Below are positions 1 through 9,365 of a stretch of 55,557 nt of DNA, in pieces. The notes under the pieces are model-generated. The model worked only from the letters and a program-made list of their open reading frames with translations, made no database searches and was not told where the DNA came from. How positions within the stretch are numbered: position 1 is the stretch's first letter; every line of letters starts with the position of its first letter. This stretch comes from Defluviicoccus sp. bin129 (GTDB taxonomy: Bacteria > Pseudomonadota > Alphaproteobacteria > MPNO01), in assembly GCA_002239065.1 (NCBI GenBank), contig MPNO01000027.1, forward strand, positions 1 through 55,557. Reading direction: 5' to 3'. The position numbers were made by a program, and so were the translations under genes.

Positions 1-552
1 GATTTGATCGAGGAGGGGGCCGATCTGGCGATCCGCATCGGCGGGCCGAGCCAGTCGAGCTATATCGTGCGCAAGCTCGCCACCATCGACCGGGTGGTCT
101 GCGCCACCCCGGAATATTTCGCCCGCCACGGCCGGCCGCGCCGCCCGGACGATCTCGCCGGGCACAACTGCATCGTCTACCGCGCCCAGCCGGGCGAGGT
201 GGTCTGGGAGCTGATCGGCGATGACGGCACCTTCGCGGTGCCGGTCTCGGGGAATTTCGCCTCCAACAACATCGCCTCCATCGCCGCGGCGATGCATGCC
301 GGCATCGGTGTCGCCCTGCTTCCGATATGGCTCGTCGGGCGCGAGATCCAGCAGGGCATGGCCGAGATCGTGCTACGCGACTACTACGCGCACCCGACCG
401 GCTTCGCCGACGAGGTCTTTGCCGTCTTCCCGCACGCCCGCAACCTGTCGGCCAAGGTGCGCGCCTGCGTCGATTTCCTCGCCCGCAAGTTCCGCGCCGA
501 GCCCGATTTCCGGGTCGGGGTCGTGCCGCCCGGCGGCGGAGCGGCGAAGTGA
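1..552 (+). CDS. LysR-family transcriptional regulator, C-terminal part (cut by window start)
   Basis: The open frame enters from outside the window, so the N-terminal helix-turn-helix and part of the effector domain are missing. The visible ~183 residues match the LysR substrate-binding domain: a segment beginning EEGADLAIRIG, then CATPEYFARHGRPRRPDDL and the late 'AAMHAGIGVALLPIWLV' stretch that lines the ligand pocket in this family. The stop at 550-552 overlaps the GTG start of the next gene, a 2-hydroxychromene-2-carboxylate isomerase-like gene, so the two are probably co-transcribed. LysR proteins usually control a divergent neighbour, which would lie outside the window. The target and ligand cannot be read from this fragment. 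Confidence 0.85.
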   Translation, partial: DLIEEGADLAIRIGGPSQSSYIVRKLATIDRVVCATPEYFARHGRPRRPDDLAGHNCIVYRAQPGEVVWELIGDDGTFAVPVSGNFASNNIASIAAAMHAGIGVALLPIWLVGREIQQGMAEIVLRDYYAHPTGFADEVFAVFPHARNLSAKVRACVDFLARKFRAEPDFRVGVVPPGGGAAK

Positions 553-1216
553 ACGGCGGCCCGGCGGCGATCGACTTCTATTTCGACTTCATCTCGCCCT
601 ACGGCTATCTGGCGGCGACCCGGATCGAGGCGATCGGCGAAGCGCATCGCCGGCCCGTCGCGTGGCGCCCGTTCCTGCTCGGCGTGACCGTGATGCAGGT
701 GATGGGCATCAAGCCGCTGATGGAGACGCCGCTCAAGTCCGACTACCTGGTGGTCGACCGGCCGCGCATGGCCAGCCTGTTGGGCGCGCCGCTGGTGATT
801 CCCGATCTCGACGGGGTCAACGGCGTCGCCGCGTCGCGCGCCTTCTACTGGCTCCCCGCACGCGGCGGGGGGGGGGCGCGGGGGGGGGCGCGGGGCGCGG
901 CGGGGCGGGCGGGCTGGCGCGGCGCCTGCTGGAGCGGCTCTGGGTCGAGGGGCGCGACATCACCGGTCCCGGGATCGTGGTCGAGGAAGCCGCCGGGCTC
1001 GGCATCGACGGCGACGCGCTCGCCGCGGCGCTCGGGGATGCGCGGGTCAAGGACCTGCTGCGCGTGGCGGTCGATGCCGCGGTCGCGCGCAAGGTCTTCG
1101 GCTCGCCCTTCTTCATCGTCGACGACCAGCCGATCTGGGGGGTAGACCGGCTGTGGATGATCGAGCACTGGCTGCGGCACGGCTCCTGGGAACGCACGCC
1201 CGACACGCCGCTATAG
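549..1216 (+). CDS. 2-hydroxychromene-2-carboxylate isomerase-like DsbA-family protein (frame broken in a poly-G patch)
   Basis: Kappa-class GST/DsbA-fold isomerase acting in aromatic (naphthalene-type) catabolism in characterised relatives; substrate here unknown. The N-terminal half (GTG at 549) reads IDFYFDFISPYGYLAA, with the family's catalytic Ser in FISPY, and continues to 'ASRAFYWL'. The C-terminal half, beginning LARRLLERLWVEGRDI and ending with GSPFFIVDDQPIWGVDRL, lies in a different frame (+2). The switch falls in 861-912, a run of G homopolymers (10 G at 867-876, 9 G at 880-888). Without the shift the protein would be about 222 aa, close to family length. Both flanks keep family conservation, so I favour a sequencing or assembly error over a decayed gene. 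Confidence 0.75.
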
Positions 1217-2791
1217 CGGGTCCAGCGCGCCGGCCTCCGCCATCTCCCGCAGCGCGGTCTTGCGGATCTTGCCGCTCGCGGTCAGCGGGAAGGAAGCGAC
1301 GCGGAAATAGCGCGCCGGGCGCTTGAACCCGGCGATGCGCCCCGCGCAGTAGCGCGACAGCCGGTCCGGCGTCAGCTCCGCCCCGCCGGTCACCGCGGCG
1401 GCGACGATCTCGCCGTAATAGCCGTCCTCGAGGCCGAACACCGCGATGTCGCTCACCGCCGGGTGGGCGCGCAGCAGGTTCTCGATCTCGACGGGATAGA
1501 TGTTCTCGCCGCCGCGGATGATCATGTCGCGCAGCCTGCCGCCGGCCACCACGACGTCGCCCTCGGCCGTGAGGTAGCCCAGATCGCCGGTCCGCATCCA
1601 GCCGTCCGCGCCGACGGTCTCCGCCGTCGCCGCCGGGTTCTCGAAATAGCCCCGCATCACCATCGGCCCCGCGGTCTCGATCTGGCCGATCTCGCCGGGA
1701 GGCAGCGGCGCGCCGGCGGCGGGATCGGCGATCCGCACGCGCGCGCCGGGGAGCGGCTTGCCGCAGGTCGCGAAGCGTTCCGGCGCCTCGCAATCGGCGA
1801 GCGCGATCAGCGTGCTCGACTCGGTCTGGCCGTAGACCTGGACGAGCCCCGGGATCGGGAAGTCCGCCGCGCAGCGCGCCAGCAGCGCCGGGTCGGTGTC
1901 GGCGCCGCCGCAGGTGCCGGCGCGCAGGGTCGCCAGATCGTGGCCGCCGCGCGCGGGATGTTCCAGCATCGCGACATAGGAGGTCGGCACGCCCGACAGC
2001 ATGGTGCAGCGCTCGTCCTCGATGACCCGGAACATCCGCGCCGCGTCGAAGCTCGAGACCCCGACATAGGCGGCGCCCCGCTGCACCGTGCCGAGGATGC
2101 ACATGATGCAGCCCGCGCAGTGGAAGAGCGGGATGATCGAGGTCCAGCGGTCGCGGTCGGTCACCCGGAGCCGGCCCGAAATGCCCCAGGCATTGGCCAT
2201 CATGCCGGCATGGGTCAGCAGCGCGCCCTTGGGGAAGCCGGTGGTGCCCGAGGTGTATTGCAGCGAGCCTGTCGCGTCCGGATCGATCTCGGGCAGGGCG
2301 GCGGAACTGCCGCGCCCCTCGGCCAGCAATTCGCCGTAGCCCGGGCGGTCCCCGTCCGGGCCGTCGAACACCACCGCGAGCTCGAGCGCGGGAAGCCGCT
2401 GCCGGATCGCGCGGACGGTCTCCAGATAGGGGTTGCCGCGAAACCCCCGCGCGAGGAACAGGCCGCGCGGCCGCGAATGCTCCAGCGCGTAGGCGAGGTC
2501 GTCGCGCCGGTAATGCGTGTTGAGCGGCACCAGCACGCAGCCCGCCAGCGCCACCGCCATCTGCACGACCGGCCATTCGATGCGGCTTTCGGCGAGCAGC
2601 CCGATGCGCTCGCCCGGGCGGAAACCCCGGTCGATCAGCGCGCAAGCGAGCGCCGTCGCCGCTTCGTGCCATTCCCCATAGGTCAACCGGGCGCAGGTCT
2701 CGGGGAAGGCCAGCGCCTCGCGGTCGCCGCGCAGCTCCGCCTGGCGGGCGAGCGCGTCGCCGGGCGTCCGGTAGGGCGAGAGTTCGGTCAT
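1211..2791 (-). CDS. class I adenylate-forming acyl-CoA ligase
   Basis: Activates a carboxylic acid with ATP to an acyl-AMP and then to acyl-CoA. The 526-aa protein starts at ATG 2791 (MTELSPYRTPGDAL); the frame is open further upstream but that extension runs under the divergent hydrolase and is not family-like. Core motifs are all present: A3 phosphate loop YTSGTTGFPKGA (about 179-190), A5 VYGQTESS, A7 RTGDLGY, A8 hinge RDMIIRGGENIYPVEIE, and the A10 lysine motif SGKIRKTALRE near the C-terminus. Length and motif set fit fatty-acid or aryl-CoA ligases. The substrate cannot be told from sequence. Divergent from the M20 hydrolase with 82 bp between the start codons. Confidence 0.9.
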   Translation of the reverse strand: MTELSPYRTPGDALARQAELRGDREALAFPETCARLTYGEWHEAATALACALIDRGFRPGERIGLLAESRIEWPVVQMAVALAGCVLVPLNTHYRRDDLAYALEHSRPRGLFLARGFRGNPYLETVRAIRQRLPALELAVVFDGPDGDRPGYGELLAEGRGSSAALPEIDPDATGSLQYTSGTTGFPKGALLTHAGMMANAWGISGRLRVTDRDRWTSIIPLFHCAGCIMCILGTVQRGAAYVGVSSFDAARMFRVIEDERCTMLSGVPTSYVAMLEHPARGGHDLATLRAGTCGGADTDPALLARCAADFPIPGLVQVYGQTESSTLIALADCEAPERFATCGKPLPGARVRIADPAAGAPLPPGEIGQIETAGPMVMRGYFENPAATAETVGADGWMRTGDLGYLTAEGDVVVAGGRLRDMIIRGGENIYPVEIENLLRAHPAVSDIAVFGLEDGYYGEIVAAAVTGGAELTPDRLSRYCAGRIAGFKRPARYFRVASFPLTASGKIRKTALREMAEAGALDPL

Positions 2792-2873
2792 CGCGCCGCC
2801 GATGATATCCTTCGACTCGATTTCCGTCAGGGCCCCACCCACATTTGTGGCATCGCATGACCGCGGAGGATAC

Positions 2874-4103
2874 ATGCCCGGCTTGGCGATCGAGATCGAT
2901 GCGGCTCGGCTGATGGCCGACCTCAGGCAGCTCGCCACCTTCGGCAAGCAGGGCACCGGGGTGACCCGGCTCGCCTTCAGCCGGCCCGATATCGAGGCCC
3001 GGCACTGGCTGCGCGGCCGCATGGAGGAGGCCGGGCTTGTCGCGGCCATCGACGATGTCGGCAACGTGATCGGCGAGGCGCCGGCGGCCGGGCCCGCAAT
3101 CCTGATCGGCAGCCACTCCGATTCGGTGCCCGGCGGCGGCTGGCTCGACGGGGCGATGGGGGTGGTCTACGGCATCGAGATCGCGCGCGCGATCGTCGAG
3201 GCGGGGCTGGCCGAGCGCTGCCCGGTCGACGCGGTGGCCTTCCAGGACGAGGAGAGCACCTACTTGCCGACGCTCGGCAGCCGCACCCTGTTCGGCGCGG
3301 TGTCCGAGGACGAGATGTCCGTCGCGCGCAACATCGACGGTCATCGGCTGGCCGACGCGATCGCCGCCAGCGGGTTCGCGAACAACCCGCCGAGGCGGCT
3401 CGACGGCGGGCGCTATCGCGCCTTCCTGGAGGCGCATATCGAGCAGGGCCCGCGGCTGGAGGCGATGCAGTCGCGGATCGGCATCGTCACCGCGATCGTC
3501 GGCATCCGGCGGTTCCGCCTGCATATCGAGGGGCAGGCCGGCCATGCCGGCACCGTGCCGATGGCGATGCGCAACGACGCCGGCGCTGTCGCCATCGCGC
3601 TGTCGCACGCGCTTCTGGAGACGTTCCCGACCGTCGCCGGGGCCGACACGGTGTGGAATATCGGCAGCCTGACGCTGTCTCCCGGCGCGGCCAACGTGAT
3701 CCCGGCCGGTGCCGAGATCACCGTCGAGATCCGCGACACCGACCCGACCGTGCTGGACGCGCTGGAGGAACGCCTGCGCGCGCTGGCCGCCTCGCAGGCC
3801 GGGACCTCCGGTCAGGACATCGTCGCGATCCGCACCCTCGACATACCGCCGGCGGCGATGGACCCGGCCCTCGGCGACCAGATCGAGGCGGCCGCCGAGG
3901 CGCATGGCGCGCCCTGGATGCGGATGCCGAGCGGGGCCGGGCACGACGCGATGGTGCTGTGCCGCCACATGCCGTCCGCGATGCTGTTCGTCCCCTCGAT
4001 CGGCGGGCACAGCCATACCGTCATCGAGGACACCGCGGAGGCGGACATCGTGCTCGGCTGCCGGGTGCTGGCGGACGCGGTGGCGCGGATCGCCGGGGGC
4101 TAG
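2874..4103 (+). CDS. M20-family Zn hydrolase (hydantoinase/carbamoylase, allantoate amidohydrolase-like)
   Basis: Members of this branch hydrolyse N-carbamoyl amino acids, ureidoglycolate or allantoate. I start at ATG 2874 because GCGGAGGA lies a few bases upstream; protein 409 aa. Di-zinc ligands are visible: GSHSDSVPGGGWLDGA (His81, Asp92), AFQDEEST (Glu126/Glu127), EAHIEQGPRLE, and the late GGHSHTVIEDT. The dimerisation segment GHAGTVPM is typical of the carbamoylase branch. Divergent from the acyl-CoA ligase. Substrate uncertain; hyuA/hyuB sit 30 kb away and need not be related. Confidence 0.88.
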   Translation: MPGLAIEIDAARLMADLRQLATFGKQGTGVTRLAFSRPDIEARHWLRGRMEEAGLVAAIDDVGNVIGEAPAAGPAILIGSHSDSVPGGGWLDGAMGVVYGIEIARAIVEAGLAERCPVDAVAFQDEESTYLPTLGSRTLFGAVSEDEMSVARNIDGHRLADAIAASGFANNPPRRLDGGRYRAFLEAHIEQGPRLEAMQSRIGIVTAIVGIRRFRLHIEGQAGHAGTVPMAMRNDAGAVAIALSHALLETFPTVAGADTVWNIGSLTLSPGAANVIPAGAEITVEIRDTDPTVLDALEERLRALAASQAGTSGQDIVAIRTLDIPPAAMDPALGDQIEAAAEAHGAPWMRMPSGAGHDAMVLCRHMPSAMLFVPSIGGHSHTVIEDTAEADIVLGCRVLADAVARIAGG

Positions 4104-4654
4104 ATCCTCCGGCCCCGCAGCTTTTCGCGCAGCGCGCGGATGTGGGTGTCGGCGCCGGCGAGGTTGGGGTGGACGGCGAGCGCCCGGTCGAAGGCGTCCA
4201 GCGCCTTCTCGTCCTCGCCCTCGGCGAGACGGACCAGACCGAGCCCCGACAGCGCGCCGAAATGGCGCGGCTCGAGCGCCAGCGTGCGGTCGATGTCGGC
4301 GATCGACTCGGGCAACCGCCCGATCAGGTAGTTGACGGTGGCGCGCTTGTTCCACGCCTCGGCGAATTCGGGAGCGCGGCGGACCATCTCGTCGAACGCG
4401 GCGAGCGCCGCCCGCAGATCGCGCGTTCCCATCGCCCGGAGCCCGCGCACCATCAGCGCGTCGATCTCCGCGCTGCCCGATTCGTGCCAGATCCGCCAGA
4501 TCGCCTGTTCCTCGGGCGCCGCCGCCTCCGCGCTCGGCGCGGCCTTCAGGCGCTCGAACAGTGGGCCGAGCCGGGGGTCGTTCTGGTTGGCGAGCCCGAC
4601 CGTCGCGAAGCTCAGCGAGGCCGCCGCCGCGATCCAGGCCATCACCCGGCGCAT
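4100..4654 (-). CDS. exported TPR-repeat protein
   Basis: About 184 aa from ATG 4654 (MRRVMAWIAAAASLSFATVGLA), which gives a clean N-terminal signal sequence; an upstream ATG at 4702 would add 16 acidic residues. After the signal come tetratricopeptide repeats, e.g. LRAALAAFDEMVRRAPEFAEAWNKRATV, then ESIADIDRTLALEPRHFGALSG and KALDAFDRALAVHPNLAGA. TPR domains mediate protein contacts; small periplasmic TPR proteins of this layout are common in alphaproteobacteria without assigned function. Its stop overlaps the stop of the convergent hydrolase by four bases. Confidence 0.75.
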   Translation of the reverse strand: MRRVMAWIAAAASLSFATVGLANQNDPRLGPLFERLKAAPSAEAAAPEEQAIWRIWHESGSAEIDALMVRGLRAMGTRDLRAALAAFDEMVRRAPEFAEAWNKRATVNYLIGRLPESIADIDRTLALEPRHFGALSGLGLVRLAEGEDEKALDAFDRALAVHPNLAGADTHIRALREKLRGRRI

Positions 4655-4728
4655 GGGGTCGTCATCCGTGGCTGGGCGCATGTTGCCCTCATCGTCGTCC
4701 ATTCGCTGACGACGCTCCGGGCGCCTGG

Positions 4729-4893
4729 CTAGACGAGGCGGAGCTTCGCCCTGACGTCCGACAGGGAGACCTCCCGGCCGGCCTCGATTTTCGCAAGCCC
4801 GGCGCCCACCGCCAGCATGAACCCTCGTTTCTCTTCGACCGACTCGTCGTCGCCGGTCGCGTTGAACATGTCGTCTGGAAGCTCCGTGACCAT
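4729..4893 (-). CDS. small antitoxin-like protein
   Basis: 54 aa from ATG 4893: MVTELPDDMFNATGDD at the start and GLAKIEAGREVSLSDVRAKL at the end. The C-terminal pattern 'G-L-x-x-I-x-A-G-R-x-V-S-L-x-x-V-R-x-x-L' resembles the tail of ParD/Phd-type antitoxins. No toxin-like gene is adjacent (upstream is glcF's 3' end, downstream the TPR gene), so this would be an orphan. An in-frame ATG further upstream would give a longer form. Assignment is weak and rests on this pattern alone. Confidence 0.45.
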   Translation of the reverse strand: MVTELPDDMFNATGDDESVEEKRGFMLAVGAGLAKIEAGREVSLSDVRAKLRLV

Positions 4894-5068
4894 CGGTACA
4901 CTCTCGATTCCATTCTTCGGATCACGATACCGCCCGACTATGGATCGTACCAGCCGCATTCCCGCCGGTCGGGGCGTATTCGGATCGGTTGGAAGCGTTA
5001 CCGCCCGTGCCCTCGCCGATCTCGATGCACCGGGCGGCGGCAGCGGTTCGAACCGACCCGATCGGGTG

Positions 5069-6373
5069 CTAATCGCGATTTGCCGGACTGCTGCCCAGCG
5101 CGCGCGGCCTCGGCCCGCCATGCGCCCAGTCGAGCAGCTCGACCGTGTGCACCACCGGCGTCTCCGTCGCCCCGGCGAGCTGGACCATGCAGCCGATATT
5201 GCCGGCCGCGATGGCGTCCGCGCCGAGGGCTTCGAGGTGGCCGATCTTGCGGTCCCGCAGCCGGTCGGCGAGCGCCGGCTGGAGGATGTTGTAGGTCCCC
5301 GCCGAGCCGCAGCAGAGATGCCCCTCCGCCGGCAGCGAGACCGAGAACCCGGCCCGCCGCAACAACTCGACGGGACCCGCCTGGATCTTCTGGCCGTGCT
5401 GCAGCGCGCAGGCCGAGTGGTAGGCGACGGATAGCGGTTCCGGCGGCCCGGTTTCGCCGAGCCCGATGCGCTGCAACAGCTCCGATATATCGCAGACGCG
5501 CGCCGCGACCGCCGATGCGGTCTTGGACAGCGCCGCGTCCTCGCGGAACAAGTGGCCGTAATCTTTCAGCATCACCCCGCAGCCGGAGGTATTCGAGACC
5601 ACCGCGTCGAGACCCTCGCCCTCGATCTCCGATTGCCAGGCCAGCAGGTTGCGCCGCGCCGCATCGAGCGCCGGCGCCTCCTCCCCCATGTGATGGGCGA
5701 TCGCCCCGCAACAGCCGGAGCCCCTTGCCACCACCACCTCGCATCCGACACGGGTGAGCAGCCGGATCGTCGCCGCGTTGATCGCCGGGTCGAGCACCTG
5801 CTGGACGCAGCCGGCGAGCAGGGCGACGCGGTAGCGGCGCTCTCCCTCGGCCCGGTAGACCGCCCCGTCCGGCAGAGTCCGCCCCGCCCCGGCGGGCGGG
5901 ACCATGCGCAGCATGCGACCGAACGGGCCGGGCAGGGCGGCCGCCAGGGGCCGCGCGAGGCGCGCCAGCCTGACCGCCCAGCCGAACCGCGCCGGGGACG
6001 GCATCGCGGCGAGCAGCAGCGCACGCACAAGGCGGTCGGCGAGCGGCCGGCGGAAGGTCTCGGCGATCCGCTTGCGGGCGAGGTCCACGAGATGCATGTA
6101 GTGGACGCCCGACGGGCAGGTGGTCATGCAGGCGAGGCAGGAGAGGCAGCGGTCGATATGCCCGACCACCCTGGGCGATGGCGTCGCGCCGGTCTCCAGC
6201 ATGTCCTTGATCAGGTAGATGCGCCCGCGCGGGCTGTCGAGCTCGTCGCCCAGCAGCGCATAGGTCGGGCAGGTCGCAGAGCAGAACCCGCAATGGACGC
6301 AGCCCCTGAGGATTCCCTCGGCGCCGGCGATCTCGGGATCGGCGCGCTGGGCCTCGGTGAACCGCGTCTGCAT
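5069..6373 (-). CDS. glcF: glycolate oxidase iron-sulfur subunit GlcF
   Basis: Electron-transfer subunit of the GlcDEF complex, which oxidises glycolate to glyoxylate at the membrane. 434 aa. Two ferredoxin-type 4Fe-4S motifs are near the N-terminus: CVHCGFCSATCP (Cys25, 28, 31, 35) and CLSCLACMTTCP (Cys76, 79, 82, 86). The C-terminal half has the CCG-domain cysteines seen in GlcF and heterodisulfide-reductase-like proteins: GSGCCGAIAHHMG, SGCGVML, YHSACALQHGQ and HLCCGSAGTYNIL. It starts four bases after the glcE stop, so it is the last gene of glcD-glcE-glcF. Confidence 0.95.
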   Translation of the reverse strand: MQTRFTEAQRADPEIAGAEGILRGCVHCGFCSATCPTYALLGDELDSPRGRIYLIKDMLETGATPSPRVVGHIDRCLSCLACMTTCPSGVHYMHLVDLARKRIAETFRRPLADRLVRALLLAAMPSPARFGWAVRLARLARPLAAALPGPFGRMLRMVPPAGAGRTLPDGAVYRAEGERRYRVALLAGCVQQVLDPAINAATIRLLTRVGCEVVVARGSGCCGAIAHHMGEEAPALDAARRNLLAWQSEIEGEGLDAVVSNTSGCGVMLKDYGHLFREDAALSKTASAVAARVCDISELLQRIGLGETGPPEPLSVAYHSACALQHGQKIQAGPVELLRRAGFSVSLPAEGHLCCGSAGTYNILQPALADRLRDRKIGHLEALGADAIAAGNIGCMVQLAGATETPVVHTVELLDWAHGGPRPRALGSSPANRD

Positions 6374-6377
6374 TGCC

Positions 6378-7684
6378 TCAGCCCCGCCCGTCCATGCGGC
6401 CCGGGTTGAAGATGCCGAGTGGATCGAAGGCCTGTTTCACCCGCGCGCTCAACGCCGCCAGCCCGGGCGGTTGCGGGTGGAACGCCGGCACGCGGCGCCT
6501 CGCGTCTTCCGGCGCGCGGATCCGCGTCGCGTGGCCGCCGGTCGGGCCGACCGCGCGGCGCACCGCGCCGCCGGCCCGCGGCTCCGCGCCCCTGCCGGCG
6601 CGCGAGGCGGCGGCGCGCGGCCGCCGGTCGGGCCGACCGCGCGGCGCACCGCCCCGGCGCCCGCGTCCTCCGGCGCGCGCGGCAAAGCGAGCCAGACCAG
6701 CCCGCCGCCCCAGTCGTAGAACGCCCGGGCCTCCAGTTCCCCGGCGATGCGGCCCGCCACACTGGCGCCATCCGCCGGCGGCACCGAGAGCCGCCAGACG
6801 ATCTCTTCCCCCGCGGCGGCATGGAACCGGGCATCGCCCACCTCGCGCCAGAAGGCGGCCGAGTTGTGCCCGTGCAGCTCGTCGATCGCATGGTCCGCGA
6901 ACAGGGCGCGCAGCGTCTCGGTCCGGGCGAGCACCGAGGGTTCGGGCCCCTCGATGCGGAGCGCGGTGACCGACGTTCCGGGTTCGCGGACGCGCCCGAC
7001 GCCGGACAGCGGCGCGATCCCGGCCGGCAGATGCGCCGCGCCCGAGACCTCGAACGGCCCGCCGAGTGCGCGCGTCATCGCCGCGATCCCGGCCTCGTCG
7101 TCGAGCCCGTAGACCAGCACCGTCCTCAGCTTCTCCGCGGCCGGCAGGACCTTGACAGTGATCTCGGTCATCGCCGCCAGCGTCCCCCAGGAGCCCGCGA
7201 GAAGCTTGCACAAATCGTATCCGGTGACGTTCTTGACCACCCGTCCGCCCGACTTGAACAGCGCGCCGCGGCCCGAGACCGCGCGCACGCCAAGGAAGTG
7301 GTCCCGCGCCGCGCCTGCCTTGACGCGGCGCGGGCCCGAGAGGTTGGCCGCGATGCAGCCGCCGAGCGTCGCCCGGCCCTCGTCGGCGCCGAGCAGCGGC
7401 CCGAGATCGGGCGGCTCGAAGGCGAGCGCCTGGCCGTGCTGGGCGAGCCGGGCCGCGATCTCGGAAAGCGCGGTGCCGGGCCCGGCGGTGAGCACCAACT
7501 CCTCGGGCTCGTAGAGGGCGATCCCGGCGAGCCCTGACAGGTCGAGCCGCGCCGCCGCCTCGCCCGGGCTCCCGAGTGTCCGCTTCGTCCCGCCCGAGAC
7601 CAGCTCCAGCCCGTGCCCGCCGGCGCACGCCCAGCCGACCGCCTCGATCGCCTGGCTCTCGTCGGTCGGGCGCAGGGTTTCCAT
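6378..7684 (-). CDS. glcE: glycolate oxidase FAD-binding subunit GlcE (frame broken by an 86-bp duplication)
   Basis: Second FAD-binding subunit of glycolate oxidase. Starts at ATG 7684 (METLRPTDESQAIEAV) just after the glcD stop. The N-terminal part carries the FAD-binding fold: LVSGGTKRTLG, TLGGCIAANLSGPRRVKAG, KNVTGYDLCKLLAGSWGTLA. The frame runs normally to VWLALPRAPEDAGAGAVRRA, then meets a duplicated segment (34-bp repeats at 6619-6652 and 6533-6566, 86 bp apart). Joining the two repeats by removing 86 bp restores one frame and the family's normal ending, KQAFDPLGIFNPGRM, with stop at 6380-6378. Either a true inactivating duplication or an assembly error. Confidence 0.85.
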
Positions 7685-7689
7685 GCGGG

Positions 7690-9177
7690 TCAGAAGCGGG
7701 GGATGTCGGGGAACCGGGTCTGCCCGCCATGGATGTGGACCCGGCCGAGCTCGGCGCAGCGGTGGAGGATCGGGAACACCTTGCCCGGGTTGAGCAGCTG
7801 CTCGGGGTCGAAGGCGCATTTGAGGCGCTGCTGCTGCCTGAGGTCCTCGTCGGAGAACATCGTCCCCATCAGGTCGCGCTTCTCGACGCCCACGCCGTGC
7901 TCGCCGGTGAGCACCCCGCCCACTTCGACGCAGAGCCTGAGGATCGCCTCGCCGAACGCCTCCGCCTTCTCCAGCTCGCCGGGGTTGTTGGCGTCATAGA
8001 GAATCAGCGGGTGAAGGTTGCCGTCCCCGGCGTGGAACACGTTGGCGACGCGCAGCCCGAAATCTTCCGACATCGCGGCCATGCGGCCCAGCACCTCGGG
8101 CAGGCGGCGGCGCGGGATGGTGCCGTCCATGCAGTAATAGTCGGGCGAGATCCGCCCGACCGCCGGGAAGGCCGATTTGCGCCCGGCCCAGAAATTCACC
8201 CGCTCGTCCTCGTCCTCGCTCACCCGGATCGAGGTCGCGCCGAATTCGCGGGCGATGCCGGCCACACGCTCGACCAGGTGGTCGACCTCGACCTCCGGCC
8301 CGTCGAGCTCGACGATCAGCAGCGCCGCCGCGTCGCGCGGATAGCCGGCGGAAACGAAATCCTCGGCCGCGTTGATCGCCGGGTTGTCCATCATCTCCAT
8401 GCCGCCCGGGACGATGCCGGCGCCGATGACGCCGGCCACGCAGTCCCCCGCCGACTCGGCCGAGGGGAAGCCGATCAGCACCGCGCGGGCCGAGGGCGGC
8501 CTGGGCAGGATGCGCACCGTGACCTCGGTGATCACGCCGAGCAGGCCTTCCGACCCGGTGATCACGCCGAGGAGGTCGTAGCCTGCCGAGTCGAGATGCC
8601 GGCCGCCGATGCGCACCACCTCGCCGTCCATCAGCACCAGCTCGACGCCGAGCAGGTTGTTGGTGGTGAGCCCGTATTTGAGGCAGTGCACGCCGCCCGC
8701 GTTCTCGGCGACGTTGCCGCCGATCGAGCACGCGATCTGGCTCGACGGGTCGGGCGCGTAGTAGAACCCGGCGGCTTCCACCGCCTGGCTGATGGCGAGG
8801 TTGGCGACGCCCGGCTGCACCACGGCGCAGCGATTGGCGTAGTCGATGTCCAGTATCCGGTTGAACTTGCCGAGCCCGAGCAGGATGCCGTCGGCGAGCG
8901 GCAGCGCGCCGCCCGAGAGCGAGGTGCCGGCGCCGCGCGGCACCACCTTGATCCCCTCCTCGTGGCAGTATCCGAGGATCGCCGAGACCTGGGCCACGGT
9001 CTCCGGCAGGACGGCGATCATCGGCGGCTGGCGATAGGCGGTGAGCCCGTCCGATTCGTAGGCGCGCAGCGCCGCGTCGTCGTCGATCACACCCTCGCCG
9101 GGGACGATCCGGCCCAGCGCGCGCGCGATGTCCGCCCGCCGCGCGATGACCTCCGCATCGGGCTCGGGCATCTTCAT
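7690..9177 (-). CDS. glcD: glycolate oxidase catalytic subunit GlcD
   Basis: FAD-linked oxidase, 495 aa, converting glycolate (and often D-lactate) to the 2-oxoacid. The PCMH-type FAD-binding domain is clear: VVPRGAGTSLSGGALPLADG, CSIGGNVAENAGGVHCLKYG and VITGSEGLLGVITEVTV. The C-terminal cap has VFHAGDGNLHPLILYD and VGGVLTGEHGVGVEKRDLM, both strongly conserved in GlcD/LDHD proteins. First gene of glcDEF, six bases before glcE. It begins 62 bp downstream of rpmJ on the same strand. An alternative ATG two codons in (9171) is possible. Confidence 0.95.
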   Translation of the reverse strand: MKMPEPDAEVIARRADIARALGRIVPGEGVIDDDAALRAYESDGLTAYRQPPMIAVLPETVAQVSAILGYCHEEGIKVVPRGAGTSLSGGALPLADGILLGLGKFNRILDIDYANRCAVVQPGVANLAISQAVEAAGFYYAPDPSSQIACSIGGNVAENAGGVHCLKYGLTTNNLLGVELVLMDGEVVRIGGRHLDSAGYDLLGVITGSEGLLGVITEVTVRILPRPPSARAVLIGFPSAESAGDCVAGVIGAGIVPGGMEMMDNPAINAAEDFVSAGYPRDAAALLIVELDGPEVEVDHLVERVAGIAREFGATSIRVSEDEDERVNFWAGRKSAFPAVGRISPDYYCMDGTIPRRRLPEVLGRMAAMSEDFGLRVANVFHAGDGNLHPLILYDANNPGELEKAEAFGEAILRLCVEVGGVLTGEHGVGVEKRDLMGTMFSDEDLRQQQRLKCAFDPEQLLNPGKVFPILHRCAELGRVHIHGGQTRFPDIPRF

Positions 9178-9239
9178 CGCTCAATCCCCGTTCCGTCCAG
9201 GCGCTCCCGACGCAACGAGAGGTTCGGCCCCTCGGCTGG

Positions 9240-9365
9240 CTAGCCCTGGCGCGCCTTGAAGCGCGGGTTCTTCTTGTTGATCACGTAGACCCGGCCGCGG
9301 CGCCGAATGATGCGGCAGGCGCGGTCGCGCTTCTTCGCCGATTTCAGCGAGTTGAGGACTTTCAT
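9240..9365 (-). CDS. rpmJ: 50S ribosomal protein L36
   Basis: 41-aa basic protein read from ATG 9365 to TAG 9240. It begins [18 protein letters not shown] and ends [14 protein letters not shown], which is the alphaproteobacterial form of L36 with a single cysteine, so it belongs to the C-minus (zinc-independent) kind lacking the four zinc ligands of the classical form. Alphaproteobacterial L36 is often a lone gene, as here. It lies upstream of glcD on the same strand with a 62-bp gap; a shared transcript is possible but unsupported. Confidence 0.93.
   Translation of the reverse strand: MKVLNSLKSAKKRDRACRIIRRRGRVYVINKKNPRFKARQG

Noticed and set aside
1113..4355. 1080-codon open frame on the minus strand
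   Set aside because: A high-GC shadow across the acyl-CoA ligase and hydrolase genes; low-complexity Arg/Gly/Pro-rich translation with no domains.
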